NCBI GenBank assembly: GCA_009841635.1
Contig: VXLJ01000001.1
Location: forward strand, 89,400 to 142,113
Source: Gammaproteobacteria bacterium
GTDB lineage: Bacteria > Pseudomonadota > Gammaproteobacteria > Pseudomonadales > Azotimanducaceae
Direction: 5' to 3'
Length of the DNA: 52,714 nucleotides
Part shown: positions 1-8,864 of the stretch, piece by piece
Numbering within the stretch: position 1 is the stretch's first letter
Layout: each line of letters begins with the position of its first letter
Program-made: the position numbers and the translations under genes
Notes under the pieces: model-generated
Seen by the model: only the letters and a program-made list of their open reading frames with translations
Databases searched by the model: none
What the model was told of the DNA's origin: nothing

Positions 1-232
1 CGAGTATTTCTTCGTAGCGCTCTTCGATGCACATAGACGCACCCCAAATATCACCTACGTGAATGGTGAATGCGATATCCTGCGCGTTAATTTGCGCTAT
101 GAGTCGCTCATATGCGGCAATGCTCGGTTCACCTTGATAGGCCGTGTCACCGACCGCAATAAATTCAAATGGTGCAGCTGCGAGTGTGGTTGCGACGGTA
201 GCCGCATAAATCGAAATTAGCCAACGTTTCAT
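1..232 (-). CDS. Secreted metallophosphoesterase, N-terminal part only (runs off the left edge)
   Basis: Only the first 77 codons lie in the window. The protein starts MKRWLISIYAATVATTLAAA, a short basic stretch followed by a hydrophobic segment and small residues, so it is probably exported through a Sec signal peptide. Just after this come FIAVGDTAY and, about 40 residues later, HVGDIWG. These look like the first metal-binding blocks (GD and GD plus neighbours) of calcineurin-like metallophosphoesterases, which hydrolyse phosphoesters with a two-metal centre. The start codon overlaps the stop of the upstream gene by four bases (ATGA type), so the two are translated from one message. The metal ligands of the rest of the domain and the substrate cannot be judged from this fragment. 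Confidence 0.6.
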   Translation of the reverse strand, partial: MKRWLISIYAATVATTLAAAPFEFIAVGDTAYQGEPSIAAYERLIAQINAQDIAFTIHVGDIWGASMCIEERYEEIL

Positions 233-786
233 GAAGGCGCAGCTTCAAGCAATTCGAAAGAGCCAAGAACTGCATTCAATCTTGTTCGCCAAGGGTTATC
301 TCGATAGGTCTGATTTACGCGTAACACGTACCACCAACCATCTGCATAAAACGAAATGAGCTTCGTTTCGATGAAGTGTCTACCAGCATCATCCGTGGTC
401 CAATTGACTGTGACCGACAAGGCGTCGAAACCAGCGAAACGAATTTGCTTCACGCCCAGCGGATCCTGATTCGTGTATGTCGACAGATCCAGCAAGTCAA
501 TCGAGTCTGCCAATGCCGCGTCTGGTTTCTCAAGAACTGTTACCGAGAAAGATGGCATGGCGAACGGCGCACCTACGTAGAAATCCGCGTCACCAACAGG
601 ATCGCTAGAAGGATGCCACTCGTACGGATAGTCAACTCGAAAACCGAGTTCTTCGTCCACGTGTGTGCGTGTGGTAACTTCAACAAACTCGTTGAGATAG
701 TCTGGTATTTGACAAGTCGCAGCTGTACTAACGAATGCCACTATGAAAATCACGACTAATCTGCAGCAGCTCAACGTTTTAGCCAT
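229..786 (-). CDS. Exported protein of unknown function, PsbP/DcrB-like look
   Basis: I do not recognise the gene with certainty. From the ATG at 784-786 the protein begins MAKTLSCCR, then a hydrophobic run and TAATCQIPD, which fits a signal peptide with cleavage around residue 25. The frame stays open to a TTG at 832-834 inside the end of leuS, with ATGs at 814-816 and 805-807 as other options. I prefer 786 because GCAGG lies six bases upstream and the signal peptide is then of normal length. The mature part has a FRVDYPYEWHP segment and a later SFYADGWWYVLRV strand, a pattern seen in small secreted PsbP/DcrB-like domains. It follows leuS directly, where many gammaproteobacteria have lptE and holA; it does not resemble LptE. 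Confidence 0.6.
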   Translation of the reverse strand: MAKTLSCCRLVVIFIVAFVSTAATCQIPDYLNEFVEVTTRTHVDEELGFRVDYPYEWHPSSDPVGDADFYVGAPFAMPSFSVTVLEKPDAALADSIDLLDLSTYTNQDPLGVKQIRFAGFDALSVTVNWTTDDAGRHFIETKLISFYADGWWYVLRVNQTYRDNPWRTRLNAVLGSFELLEAAPS

Positions 787-823
787 ACATCGCCTGCCAA
801 TCTTCATAAAACACATAGGCACT

Positions 824-3247
824 TCACCCGACAATGATGTTCAAAATCCGGCCAGGCACATAAATGACTTTACGAATGCTCCCGGTAGCCAAGTGCGCAG
901 CAATACGTTCATTTGCACGGGCAGATACCATCGCCTCATCTTCGGTTGTAGCTTGCGAGACAGCGATGGTCCCACGCAGTTTACCGTTAATCTGCACGCC
1001 TATATCGATGGTCTCAACCTTGGCTAAATCCTCATCCGCTTCAGGCCATGCAGCTGTATCAAAAATCGAATTCGCATGACCCAACCGCTCCCACAACTCT
1101 TCAGCAAGGTGAGGCGCAAACGGCGCTAACATGATGACGATCGGTTCGACCTCGGCACGGTTGCATGCCCGTCCGCCTTCGCGCACTCGATTCAGGTATT
1201 CCATGAGTGCCGAAATGACGGTATTGAACTTAAGTTGCTCAATGTCGTTGGTGACTTTTGCGATGGTTTGATGCATCGCGCGAACCACTGCCGAATCCGC
1301 TTCTGAAGAATCCGCTTCAGCCACGCTCAATACCAATCGCTCAAGAAAACTCGCCGGTCCTCGAATGCCGGTTTCTTGGTAATCGCCACCCTGCTCGAAT
1401 GGACCTAGAAACATCAGGTAGAGCCTTACCGTATCCGCACCCCATTCTGCAATCAAGTCGTCCGGAACGATGATGTTGCCGCGACTTTTCGAGATCTTGC
1501 GACCTTCCTTAGTAAGAATTCCGTGAGCCCGGAACTTGCCGAACGGTTCTTCAAATTCCAGCGCACCAATATCACTAAGCGCCATCGTGATAAAACGTGC
1601 ATACAAGAGATGAAGGACGGCATGTTCATGACCGCCGATGTACGAATCTACAGGCAGCCACTTCTTGACCATGCCATCGTCAAGAGCTGCAGAGTGAAGG
1701 TCAGTACATGGATAACGCATGAAATACCACGCACTATCGAGGAACGTATCCGAAACATCGGTTTCGCGCGTTGCTGGTTGGCTGCATTCAGGACAGGTCG
1801 TGGCACACCACGACTTAACTCGGGCTAGCGGACTCTCACCCGAGTCATCTGGCTTGAATTGCTCAAGACGCGGGAGCACCACCGGTAGATCGGATTCTGG
1901 TACAGGTACCGCGCCGCAAGCGTCGCAATAGACAATTGGGATGGGTGGTCCCCAGTAACGTTGTCGAGAAATACACCAATCGTGCAAGCGGTAGCGCACC
2001 TGCGTGGTTGCGTTTCCTTCGCTTTCTAATGCAGCCACAATCTGCCGTTTTGCTTCGGCTACCGTCAAACCATCGAATTGATGCGAGTTCACCAAAATGC
2101 CGTCACCTATATAGGCAGCATCGACGGATTGATCTTTGCTTGAAATGTCTTGCGCAATCACGCGATGAATAGGCAACTCGAACGTCGTGGCGAACTCAAA
2201 ATCACGTTCGTCATGGGCCGGCACCGCCATGATCGCGCCGGTGCCGTATTCGATGAGCACGTAATCTGATACCCATATTGGCATAGCATTGCCTGTGATC
2301 GGATTAGTGCAATACGCGCCAGTCCAAACGCCGGTCTTCGGTCGATCGACGTACTGTCGAGCCTTCAAGTCGAGACGTTTTGTCTCGGCGACGTAGTCTT
2401 CGACTACAGTCTGCTGTTCTGCAGTTGTCAGACTGCCAACGAGGTCGTGTTCTGGTGCAAGCACCATATACGTTGCACCACAGATGGTGTCAGGTCGAGT
2501 GGTGAATACACGAATGGATTCGTCACGACCTTCGATCGAAAAGTCAATCTCGGCACCTTCGCTCCGACCAATCCAATTGTGTTGCGCCGTGAGGGTGCGA
2601 GATGACCAATCTATCTGTTCGATACCGTCCAACAAGCGTTGCGCGTATGCCGTGATCTTGAGAAACCACTGCGCGATTTGACGTTGTTCTACTGCGGAGT
2701 CGCAACGTTCGCACAACCCCTGAATGACTTGCTCATTTGCGACCACAGTTTTGCAAGATGGACACCAATTAACCGGCGCTTTTCGCTTTTCAACTAGACC
2801 AGCATCGAACAGCTTTAAGAACACCCATTGTGTCCAGCGGTAGTAGTCGGGGTCGGTGGTATCGACCGTGTGGTTCCAATCGAACATCGCCCCGATGCGA
2901 CGTAATTGACGCGTGAAATTGCGGATATTGGATGGAATCAGGTCATTGGGATTTGCGCCGACTTTGAGCGCGTGGTTTTCTGAGTGAATGCCAAAGGCAT
3001 CAAAACCTATCGGTTGAAACACGTCGAAGCCGCGCAATCGCTGATAGCGACCCCAAACATCGGCGCCGGTATAGGCGTAGATATTGCCCACGTGCAACCC
3101 TTCCGCGGACGGATAGGGAAACATCATGAGGTTGTAGTAAGGGTTGCGTGCTTGCGCTAAATCTTCGCGCGAAAAGAGGTTCGTGCCTGACGCTTCCCAG
3201 CGCTGCTGCCACTTATGTTCAATCTCCGTTGGTGAATAGGAATTCAT
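824..3247 (-). CDS. leuS: Leucyl-tRNA synthetase
   Basis: Charges tRNA-Leu with leucine using ATP, in the cytoplasm. Class I synthetase: the HIGH-type motif is HVGN at residues 52-55, preceded by PYPSAEG, and the KMSKS loop is KISKSRGN in the C-terminal third. Between them lie the CP1 editing region (with the GTGAIMAVPAHDERDFEFA block) and a DWCISRQRYWGPPIP segment typical of LeuRS. Cysteine pairs (CDACG, CPEC) sit where LeuRS has zinc-binding insertions. Length 807 residues, somewhat shorter than the roughly 860 of E. coli. The start is an ATG at 3245-3247 with no clear Shine-Dalgarno sequence. Its end overlaps possible upstream starts of the next gene, so the two are probably cotranscribed. 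Family assignment is secure. Confidence 0.97.
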   Translation of the reverse strand: MNSYSPTEIEHKWQQRWEASGTNLFSREDLAQARNPYYNLMMFPYPSAEGLHVGNIYAYTGADVWGRYQRLRGFDVFQPIGFDAFGIHSENHALKVGANPNDLIPSNIRNFTRQLRRIGAMFDWNHTVDTTDPDYYRWTQWVFLKLFDAGLVEKRKAPVNWCPSCKTVVANEQVIQGLCERCDSAVEQRQIAQWFLKITAYAQRLLDGIEQIDWSSRTLTAQHNWIGRSEGAEIDFSIEGRDESIRVFTTRPDTICGATYMVLAPEHDLVGSLTTAEQQTVVEDYVAETKRLDLKARQYVDRPKTGVWTGAYCTNPITGNAMPIWVSDYVLIEYGTGAIMAVPAHDERDFEFATTFELPIHRVIAQDISSKDQSVDAAYIGDGILVNSHQFDGLTVAEAKRQIVAALESEGNATTQVRYRLHDWCISRQRYWGPPIPIVYCDACGAVPVPESDLPVVLPRLEQFKPDDSGESPLARVKSWCATTCPECSQPATRETDVSDTFLDSAWYFMRYPCTDLHSAALDDGMVKKWLPVDSYIGGHEHAVLHLLYARFITMALSDIGALEFEEPFGKFRAHGILTKEGRKISKSRGNIIVPDDLIAEWGADTVRLYLMFLGPFEQGGDYQETGIRGPASFLERLVLSVAEADSSEADSAVVRAMHQTIAKVTNDIEQLKFNTVISALMEYLNRVREGGRACNRAEVEPIVIMLAPFAPHLAEELWERLGHANSIFDTAAWPEADEDLAKVETIDIGVQINGKLRGTIAVSQATTEDEAMVSARANERIAAHLATGSIRKVIYVPGRILNIIVG

Positions 3248-3837
3248 GGAAAAGCTTGGGAATCTGAACAGGGGCGAGGCGCGGCAATTTTAGAAAGCCG
3301 CTACTGATTGCCCGTAAGCCCTAATAGACGCTTAGCGAATCAAAAATACGAGCAGTCGAAACTATTAATCTTGAATTTACGAGGAAAAACCAAACCTATC
3401 GTTTGATTTTGGGCGCAAAATCTCACTGGGCCAAACTAATATCAAAAGACCAGCATAAACGCCGCAGATTACGGAGCGCGGCGGAGTCTTAGCGGGTTAT
3501 TGGAATCCGTTAACCATAGTACTGACGTTTCTAAGAGCGACGATGCGAACTTCAAGCCTGAGTCCAATCACAATAACAGTGGGGACTAACCTGAGATATG
3601 CCGAAATATGGACCTACAGCAACGGTCGAAAAGAACTTGCCAAATTCCTCGAGTCAGCGTTTGCACCCACCTACGACCAAACGCCAAAATTGATGCGGTC
3701 ATTGCGGATTTGAGATGGACATCAAACAGCTAGGGACTTAGATCTGTTTGGGAACGAGCGCAACGATGCCTCGAATGCGCTGTTAAGTGATATGAGTCGT
3801 TGTTTGCCCACGATTTTTCACATGGAATATTCTTCGA
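3248..3837. other. 590-base gap between divergent leuS and the PdxA-family gene
   Basis: The 5' regions of leuS (minus) and the PdxA-family gene (plus) must lie here. I find no RNA gene and no convincing sigma-70 promoter. A short hairpin is visible at 3405-3422: seven-base arms GATTTTG and CAAAATC around a four-base loop. A 56-codon reading frame at 3543-3713 is listed separately. The rest has no recognisable coding pattern. Confidence 0.5.
3543..3713 (+). CDS. Possible small protein or gene remnant (56 residues)
   Basis: An ATG-started frame of 56 codons ending in TGA lies in the middle of the leuS/PdxA-family gap. Its second half (AEIWTYSNGRKELAKFLESA) has a protein-like mix of residues and looks helical, unlike random non-coding DNA. 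There is no good Shine-Dalgarno sequence before the ATG, and I do not recognise a family. It could be a genuine small gene, the last piece of a decayed gene, or chance. Confidence 0.2.
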   Translation: MRTSSLSPITITVGTNLRYAEIWTYSNGRKELAKFLESAFAPTYDQTPKLMRSLRI

Positions 3838-4830
3838 ATGATTGAAAAAGCCATCCCAATCGCCATCACGATGGGCGATGCGTCAGGCGTTGGTCCTGAA
3901 ATCCTGTTGCGGTCTTTTTCGGCTAAGACGCTACCTGAACGATGTGTGGTGTACGGCGACCCAAGTATCCTGCGCATTGGCGCACAAAAACTCGCATTAA
4001 AAATCGAGCCTCGCGTCATTGAACGTATAACAGACGCCGAACCTGGCCAACTAAATGTCATTGATTGCGATTCGCTAACTGCAGCGGATTTCACGCCTGG
4101 TCAATTGAACGTCAAAGCTGGTCGTGCTGCGTATGAGTATGTAACACAGGCTACGCAGGCCGCTATTGATGATCGGGTCGCGGCTGTCGTGACCTTGCCA
4201 ATGAACAAAGAAGCGACGCAGCGGTCCGTACCGAATTTCACTGGCCATACGGAGCTCTTGGCGGAACTTTGCGGCGTGGATGATGTGGTCATGATGTTAG
4301 CAACCGATGAAGTTGCTGTAAGCCACGTCAGCACTCACGTATCGCTTAAACAAGCCATTACGAAACTAACGCCTGAACGCCTCGAACGAACCATCGAGCT
4401 GACCCACATGGCGCTCAATCGCTTTATGCGTAACCCGCGTATTGGTGTTTGTGGCCTGAATCCTCACGCTGGTGAAAGTGGGTTGTTTGGCTCTGAAGAG
4501 AGCAAACTCATAGAACCAGTAATCAGCACCCTTGCACAGCGTTCCTTAGCGATTAGCGGCCCATTTCCCGCTGACACGGTATTTCGACAAGCCATCGAAT
4601 TAGATCGCTTCGATGCGCTCATTTGCATGTATCACGATCAAGGTCACGCACCGATGAAGCTATATGCATTCGATCGCGCAGTGAATGTGACATTAGGTTT
4701 GCCGATAATCCGAACCTCTGTCGACCATGGCACCGCATTCGACATCGCATGGCAAGGCCAAGCTCGCATCGAGTCTTTGAACCATGCCATTCGCTACGCA
4801 GAGAAGATGCTGAATGCGGTCAGACCATAG
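3838..4830 (+). CDS. pdxA: PdxA-family NAD-dependent 4-phosphohydroxy-acid dehydrogenase
   Basis: PdxA oxidises 4-phosphohydroxy-L-threonine to a product that decarboxylates, in pyridoxal phosphate synthesis. PdxA2 relatives act on D-threonate or D-erythronate 4-phosphate. The three metal-binding histidines are at H167 (STH), H210 (NPHAGE) and H266 (MYHDQGHAP), almost exactly where E. coli PdxA has them. TMGDASGVGPEI near the N-terminus and GHTELL are further family blocks. The wording around GHTELL and VSTHVSLKQAI seems closer to PdxA2-type proteins than to biosynthetic PdxA, so a catabolic role is quite possible. A ThDP-enzyme gene follows after 22 bases, which also fits a metabolic pair rather than vitamin synthesis. 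Length 330 residues, normal for the family. Confidence 0.85.
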   Translation: MIEKAIPIAITMGDASGVGPEILLRSFSAKTLPERCVVYGDPSILRIGAQKLALKIEPRVIERITDAEPGQLNVIDCDSLTAADFTPGQLNVKAGRAAYEYVTQATQAAIDDRVAAVVTLPMNKEATQRSVPNFTGHTELLAELCGVDDVVMMLATDEVAVSHVSTHVSLKQAITKLTPERLERTIELTHMALNRFMRNPRIGVCGLNPHAGESGLFGSEESKLIEPVISTLAQRSLAISGPFPADTVFRQAIELDRFDALICMYHDQGHAPMKLYAFDRAVNVTLGLPIIRTSVDHGTAFDIAWQGQARIESLNHAIRYAEKMLNAVRP

Positions 4831-4852
4831 ACAAAGCTGAAGAGTAACAAAG

Positions 4853-6508
4853 ATGAATGGATTCGACCTTATTGCCCAATGTTTAAAAGCCGAAGGTGTC
4901 GAGTGGATGGCATGCTTTCCTGCGAACGCGCTGATTGAAGCAGCCGCGCGGGTAGGAATCCGACCCATAGTGTTCCGCCAAGAACGCGGCGGCATCAATG
5001 CTGCCGATGGCTACGCACGAACTCTCGCAGGCAAGCAAGTTGGCGTATTCGCTTCGCAATCGGGACCGGGGGTTGAAAACTCCTTCGGCGGTATCGCGCA
5101 AGCTTGGGGCGAGGCTGTGCCAGTATTGTTTCTGCCAGGCGGCGCTGGCACCGGCAGCTATGACATCAAACCGAACTTCTCTGCGGTCAAAAACTACCAA
5201 CACGTATCAAAACTCGCCATCTCAATAGACCAGATTGGTCAGACGTCGCGAGAAATGCGGCGCGCTTTCCATGCACTCAAACATGGTCGTCCAGGTCCCG
5301 TCGTTGTCGAAATGCACGGCGACGTCCTAGGAAGAGATGTGCCAGAAAGCTCTCAAACCTATCGCCCGACCAAAGTGATGCGTTCCGCACCAAGCGCTGG
5401 TGACGTCAAGGACGCTGTCGCTGCACTACTCAAGGCAAAGAATCCAGTGCTATGGGCAGGTCAAGGTGTCCTGTATGCGGATGCAACGAATGAACTGCGC
5501 TCGCTTGCTGAGTTAGCGCAAATTCCTGTGATTACAACCATGGAAGGCAAAAGTGCATTCCCAGATGATCATCCACTCGCACTTGGTTCCGCCAATCGCA
5601 CCGCACCGAAAGCCGTCTACAAGTGGCTCGGCGAATCAGACGTACTTTTCGCAATCGGGTCCGGGCTCACCCGCACCTCATTTGGCTTGGACATACCAAA
5701 CAACAAGATGCTAATCCAAGCCACAGTATCTGCAGAAGACATTAATAAAGACTATGACGTCGACCTCGGTTTGGTGGGCGATGCGAAATTGACGCTCCAA
5801 GCTATGGTCGAGGAAGTAAAAGCCCAAGTTGGCGACAACGGCCGCGAAACAAACACGACGTTGCAAAGTGATATTGCCACAACCAAAGGCGACTGGCTAA
5901 AGGAGTGGGACCCATTGCTTACGTCCGATGAGATTCCTGTGAACCCATATCGAGTGATTAATGAAATCAATAACGTCATTGATCACGAAAACTCGGTGGT
6001 AACCCACGATGCTGGAAATCCGCGCGATCAAATCATGCCGTTTTACAAAGCGACACTGCCTCGCGGCTACATCGGTTGGGGTAAAACCACCCATCTTGGC
6101 TATGGTATACCGCTCGCCATCGGCGCAAAACTCGCAGCGCCTGATAAGTTCTGCATGAACTTCATGGGTGATTTGGCATTTGGCCATACTGGTACTGAAA
6201 TCGAAACCGCAGTTCGGGCGGAAGTGCCGATCACAACCGTTGTCATCAATAACGGTACGATGGGTGGTTACGATTCAAAAATGCCTGTGGCGATGACGAA
6301 GTACGGCGCTGGTAACCAAACTGGCGATTACGCAGATCTTGGTAAGGCGATGGGTGCTACAGGCATAAAGGTTGAAGATCCGAACGAGCTCGTGCCTGCG
6401 TTAGAAACTGCGCACCGAGAAAACGCTGAAGGTCGCGTAACCGTGATTGAAGTCATCACCCGGCAAGATACCCGGTTTTCGCAGTATGGCGATTACCTCG
6501 CCACCTGA
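4853..6508 (+). CDS. Thiamine-diphosphate-dependent enzyme, acetolactate synthase / benzoylformate decarboxylase superfamily
   Basis: Three-domain ThDP enzyme of 551 residues. The catalytic glutamate that activates the cofactor is E44 in RQERGGINAADGYAR. The middle domain holds the linker and nucleotide-like fold. The C-terminal domain has the ThDP/Mg motif beginning GDLAFG and ending about 28 residues later in INNGTMGG. Such enzymes cleave or form C-C bonds next to a carbonyl (decarboxylases, carboligases); sequence alone does not tell which. The gene starts 22 bases after the PdxA-family gene and is probably cotranscribed with it. A dehydrogenase-decarboxylase followed by a ThDP lyase suggests stepwise breakdown of a hydroxy acid, which is inference. 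Its last 16 bases overlap the convergent end of lnt. Confidence 0.85.
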   Translation: MNGFDLIAQCLKAEGVEWMACFPANALIEAAARVGIRPIVFRQERGGINAADGYARTLAGKQVGVFASQSGPGVENSFGGIAQAWGEAVPVLFLPGGAGTGSYDIKPNFSAVKNYQHVSKLAISIDQIGQTSREMRRAFHALKHGRPGPVVVEMHGDVLGRDVPESSQTYRPTKVMRSAPSAGDVKDAVAALLKAKNPVLWAGQGVLYADATNELRSLAELAQIPVITTMEGKSAFPDDHPLALGSANRTAPKAVYKWLGESDVLFAIGSGLTRTSFGLDIPNNKMLIQATVSAEDINKDYDVDLGLVGDAKLTLQAMVEEVKAQVGDNGRETNTTLQSDIATTKGDWLKEWDPLLTSDEIPVNPYRVINEINNVIDHENSVVTHDAGNPRDQIMPFYKATLPRGYIGWGKTTHLGYGIPLAIGAKLAAPDKFCMNFMGDLAFGHTGTEIETAVRAEVPITTVVINNGTMGGYDSKMPVAMTKYGAGNQTGDYADLGKAMGATGIKVEDPNELVPALETAHRENAEGRVTVIEVITRQDTRFSQYGDYLAT

Positions 6509-7986
6509 CGCTTTTCAAACCCACGTAGAACCACTGCTGTGAGGAATCCAGCTGCTAACAACATGGCTAGCAGCAAGCTACCATAGCGCGTGAAGGGGGT
6601 TGCGCCACGCATTGTGTGGACAGTCCCCTCAAGCGTTGTGCGTTGGAACTGTGGTGCTTTCGCAACAAGGCGTCCGTCTGGTCCAACGATGCCGGAAATA
6701 CCGCTATTGGCTGCGCGAATGACATAGCGACCATGCTCGCGTGCTCGCATGCGTGCCATTTCAAAATTCTGGTGCGGCGCTAATGAATCGCCGAACCATG
6801 CATCTTCACTCACCACCACAATGGCATCTGCATCGCTTTGCCGAACCGCATCACGTGTGTCAAACTCGAAGCTAGCTTCATAGCAAATGGCAGCCGCTAG
6901 TCTCAGACCTGCGACATTGAGCGAGCGTGAGTTTGAATCGCTCACGTCCAAGCTCGAATGAGGCACCTCGACGAAACCGCTTAAGAGTGGGCGTAAAAAG
7001 CTTTCGAGTGGCACGCGTTCGCCAAATGGCACAAGCCGAAGCTTGCGGTAATTAGCGCTGTCTTCGCCATAGACTAAGAGGGAGTTGTAACGCTGTTCAT
7101 TAGCGGCTTCTAAATAACCTCCCGCGATGTAACGATGCCCCGTCGACGCGCGAACTAGCGCAAACGCCTCCTCTAGATGGGGACGCGTGGTCACAAATGC
7201 CGCCTCGCTCCAAAGGACAAGATCCTTCGCTTTCATGCGTTGGGACAGTTGCTCATAGATTCGAAAAGTTGCCCCAGAAGTAGCCATCGACCACTTTTCG
7301 TTTAGCGAAATGTTTATCTGGGCGATCCCTATCTGACGTGCTTCACCTCGCTCTGTAAAGCTAAGCAAGCCAGCCAAGCTACAGAGTACCAAAACCCCAC
7401 CTGCACACGCTAGTAAATGCCAGCCGGATACCAGTGCGGCTGCCACAAACGCCACGACGAAACTCACTCCCTTGACCCCGAAGATTGGTGCGAATCCGTC
7501 CAACCAAGTACCAACTGTCACGTAACCCGCATCGAGAATCGGGAAGCCCGTGAACAACCAGGTTCTGATTAGTTCATAAAGAACCCAAACAACTGCGAAA
7601 TAGAAACAGCCAGCTAAACGACTGATATGCATTGAGTTGTCAAGGCGCCGATCTTTCGGCCATTGCATCGCCAAACCGACCAAGCCGGTTATTAATGCCA
7701 ACAAACCTACAAACAACATCACAAAGAATGTCGCAAGCGGTGGTGCAACATCGCCATACTGCTGCAGCGCGACATACACCCACGAAACGCCAACGCCGAA
7801 TTTGCCGACCCCGAACAACCAGGCGTAGCAAAAGCCTTTACTTAGACGATCGGTTTGATTGAGTAGGTAGTAGAGGCCAGCCAACGCGACAAACGTCGCT
7901 GGGTAAAAGTCAAACGGCGCAAACCCAAGCGGGTAAATCGCGCCACAAGCTAAGGGAAGAAGAAACGCGAATTTGGAACGCGCTAT
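6493..7986 (-). CDS. lnt: Apolipoprotein N-acyltransferase, apparent AUA start
   Basis: Adds the third acyl chain to the N-terminal cysteine of lipoproteins in the inner membrane. The N-terminal half is a set of membrane helices. The C-terminal half is a nitrilase domain with WSEAAF (catalytic Glu), YRKLRLVPFGERVP (Lys region) and CYEASF (catalytic Cys). The first ATG/GTG/TTG in frame is a TTG at 7882-7884. The frame upstream of it still reads like the Lnt N-terminus (FLLPLACGAIYPLGFAPFDF), so translation must begin earlier. The only plausible site is ATA at 7984-7986, overlapping the corC stop (ATAG), with AAGAGG ending eight bases upstream. That gives 497 residues against 512 in E. coli. 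A sequence error is less likely, since ATA to ATG would also destroy the corC stop. Confidence 0.9.
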   Translation of the reverse strand: MARSKFAFLLPLACGAIYPLGFAPFDFYPATFVALAGLYYLLNQTDRLSKGFCYAWLFGVGKFGVGVSWVYVALQQYGDVAPPLATFFVMLFVGLLALITGLVGLAMQWPKDRRLDNSMHISRLAGCFYFAVVWVLYELIRTWLFTGFPILDAGYVTVGTWLDGFAPIFGVKGVSFVVAFVAAALVSGWHLLACAGGVLVLCSLAGLLSFTERGEARQIGIAQINISLNEKWSMATSGATFRIYEQLSQRMKAKDLVLWSEAAFVTTRPHLEEAFALVRASTGHRYIAGGYLEAANEQRYNSLLVYGEDSANYRKLRLVPFGERVPLESFLRPLLSGFVEVPHSSLDVSDSNSRSLNVAGLRLAAAICYEASFEFDTRDAVRQSDADAIVVVSEDAWFGDSLAPHQNFEMARMRAREHGRYVIRAANSGISGIVGPDGRLVAKAPQFQRTTLEGTVHTMRGATPFTRYGSLLLAMLLAAGFLTAVVLRGFEKRQVAR

Positions 7987-8864
7987 TGGCCGTTCCTCTT
8001 CACACGAATCTTCACAATGCGACGTTCCGTCGCCTCTAGGACTTCAAATCGAATATCGCCATCTTTGGTTTTTTCGCCAACCACAGGCACATGACCCAGT
8101 TTTGTCGATAAGTAACCGCCGATGGTATTGTTTTGGTCGTTGGATAAAGAGGAATCAAAGTGCTCGTTGAATTCATCAATGGAAAGGTCCGCACTCACAT
8201 CCGTATGACCGTTGTCGTGAGGACTCGCACCACCGTCTTCCTCTTGGATCAAATCCTCGACGGCTTCACCCATATCGTGCTCGTCATGAATTTCACCAAA
8301 GAACTGTTCGAAGATATCTTCCATCGTGACCAAGCCGACAATCTGCGAATACTCATTCTCGACGACGGCTAGATGCACACGATCGCGTTGAAATTCCCGC
8401 AGCAACGAAACGATGCTTTGATCCTGCGGCACGACTTTGGCATCGCGACGTAACTCAGCGACATCGAAGAAACTCCCATTGTCGCCGCTGATCAACGTAG
8501 CCAGTAGATCTTTCGCATGCAACAACCCTAATACGGAATCGACATTGTGACCTTGAATTGGGTACCGCGAGTGCCCGGTTTCCTTGATGATCCCAACCAC
8601 CTTTTCCAGGCTCATGTCCCGTGACACCGTGACGACACGAGACCGTGGCACCATGATGTCATGGGCATTCTTCGTTGAAGATTCGAGCAAGGTCGTGATG
8701 AACGGTACTGCTTCTTCATCGAAGTCCTGATCAAACGTAAAAACGCTATCCATGAGAATTTTGAATTTCTCTTCGAAGGACAAGTCCACGCCTTTGCGGA
8801 CAGCGCCTCGAACAAGATGGCGCCACCCTTTACCGCCGCGTGGTCTTTCTGCAGCGTCACTCAT
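7983..8864 (-). CDS. corC: CorC/YbeX-type CBS-domain protein
   Basis: A soluble 293-residue protein with two CBS domains (first around MVPRSRVVTVSRDMSLEKVV, second ending in VGLVTMEDIFEQFFGEIHDE) and a C-terminal CorC/HlyC domain. Relatives are linked to magnesium/cobalt efflux and, as YbeX, to ribosome metabolism next to YbeY. The start chosen is ATG at 8862-8864, giving MSDAAERPRGG and a length like E. coli YbeX (292). A TTG 18 bases further upstream is also open. The start overlaps the end of ybeY by eight bases, and the stop overlaps the proposed lnt start, so the block phoH-ybeY-corC-lnt is one tightly coupled operon. Confidence 0.93.
   Translation of the reverse strand: MSDAAERPRGGKGWRHLVRGAVRKGVDLSFEEKFKILMDSVFTFDQDFDEEAVPFITTLLESSTKNAHDIMVPRSRVVTVSRDMSLEKVVGIIKETGHSRYPIQGHNVDSVLGLLHAKDLLATLISGDNGSFFDVAELRRDAKVVPQDQSIVSLLREFQRDRVHLAVVENEYSQIVGLVTMEDIFEQFFGEIHDEHDMGEAVEDLIQEEDGGASPHDNGHTDVSADLSIDEFNEHFDSSLSNDQNNTIGGYLSTKLGHVPVVGEKTKDGDIRFEVLEATERRIVKIRVKRNGQ
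7995..8000 (-). promoter_or_regulatory. Shine-Dalgarno sequence that supports the AUA start of lnt
   Basis: On the minus strand AAGAGG lies inside the last codons of corC, with eight bases between it and the ATA at 7984-7986. This is ideal spacing and the main support for that unusual start. The corC stop and the lnt start share bases, so translational coupling is expected. Confidence 0.5.

Noticed and set aside
824-3247. Several 65-100 codon frames on the + strand across leuS
   Set aside because: Antisense to a complete, well-conserved gene; no start signals or family similarity.
3405-3422. Hairpin GATTTTG/CAAAATC as a terminator
   Set aside because: No gene ends toward it on either strand, and the stem is weak and AT-rich.
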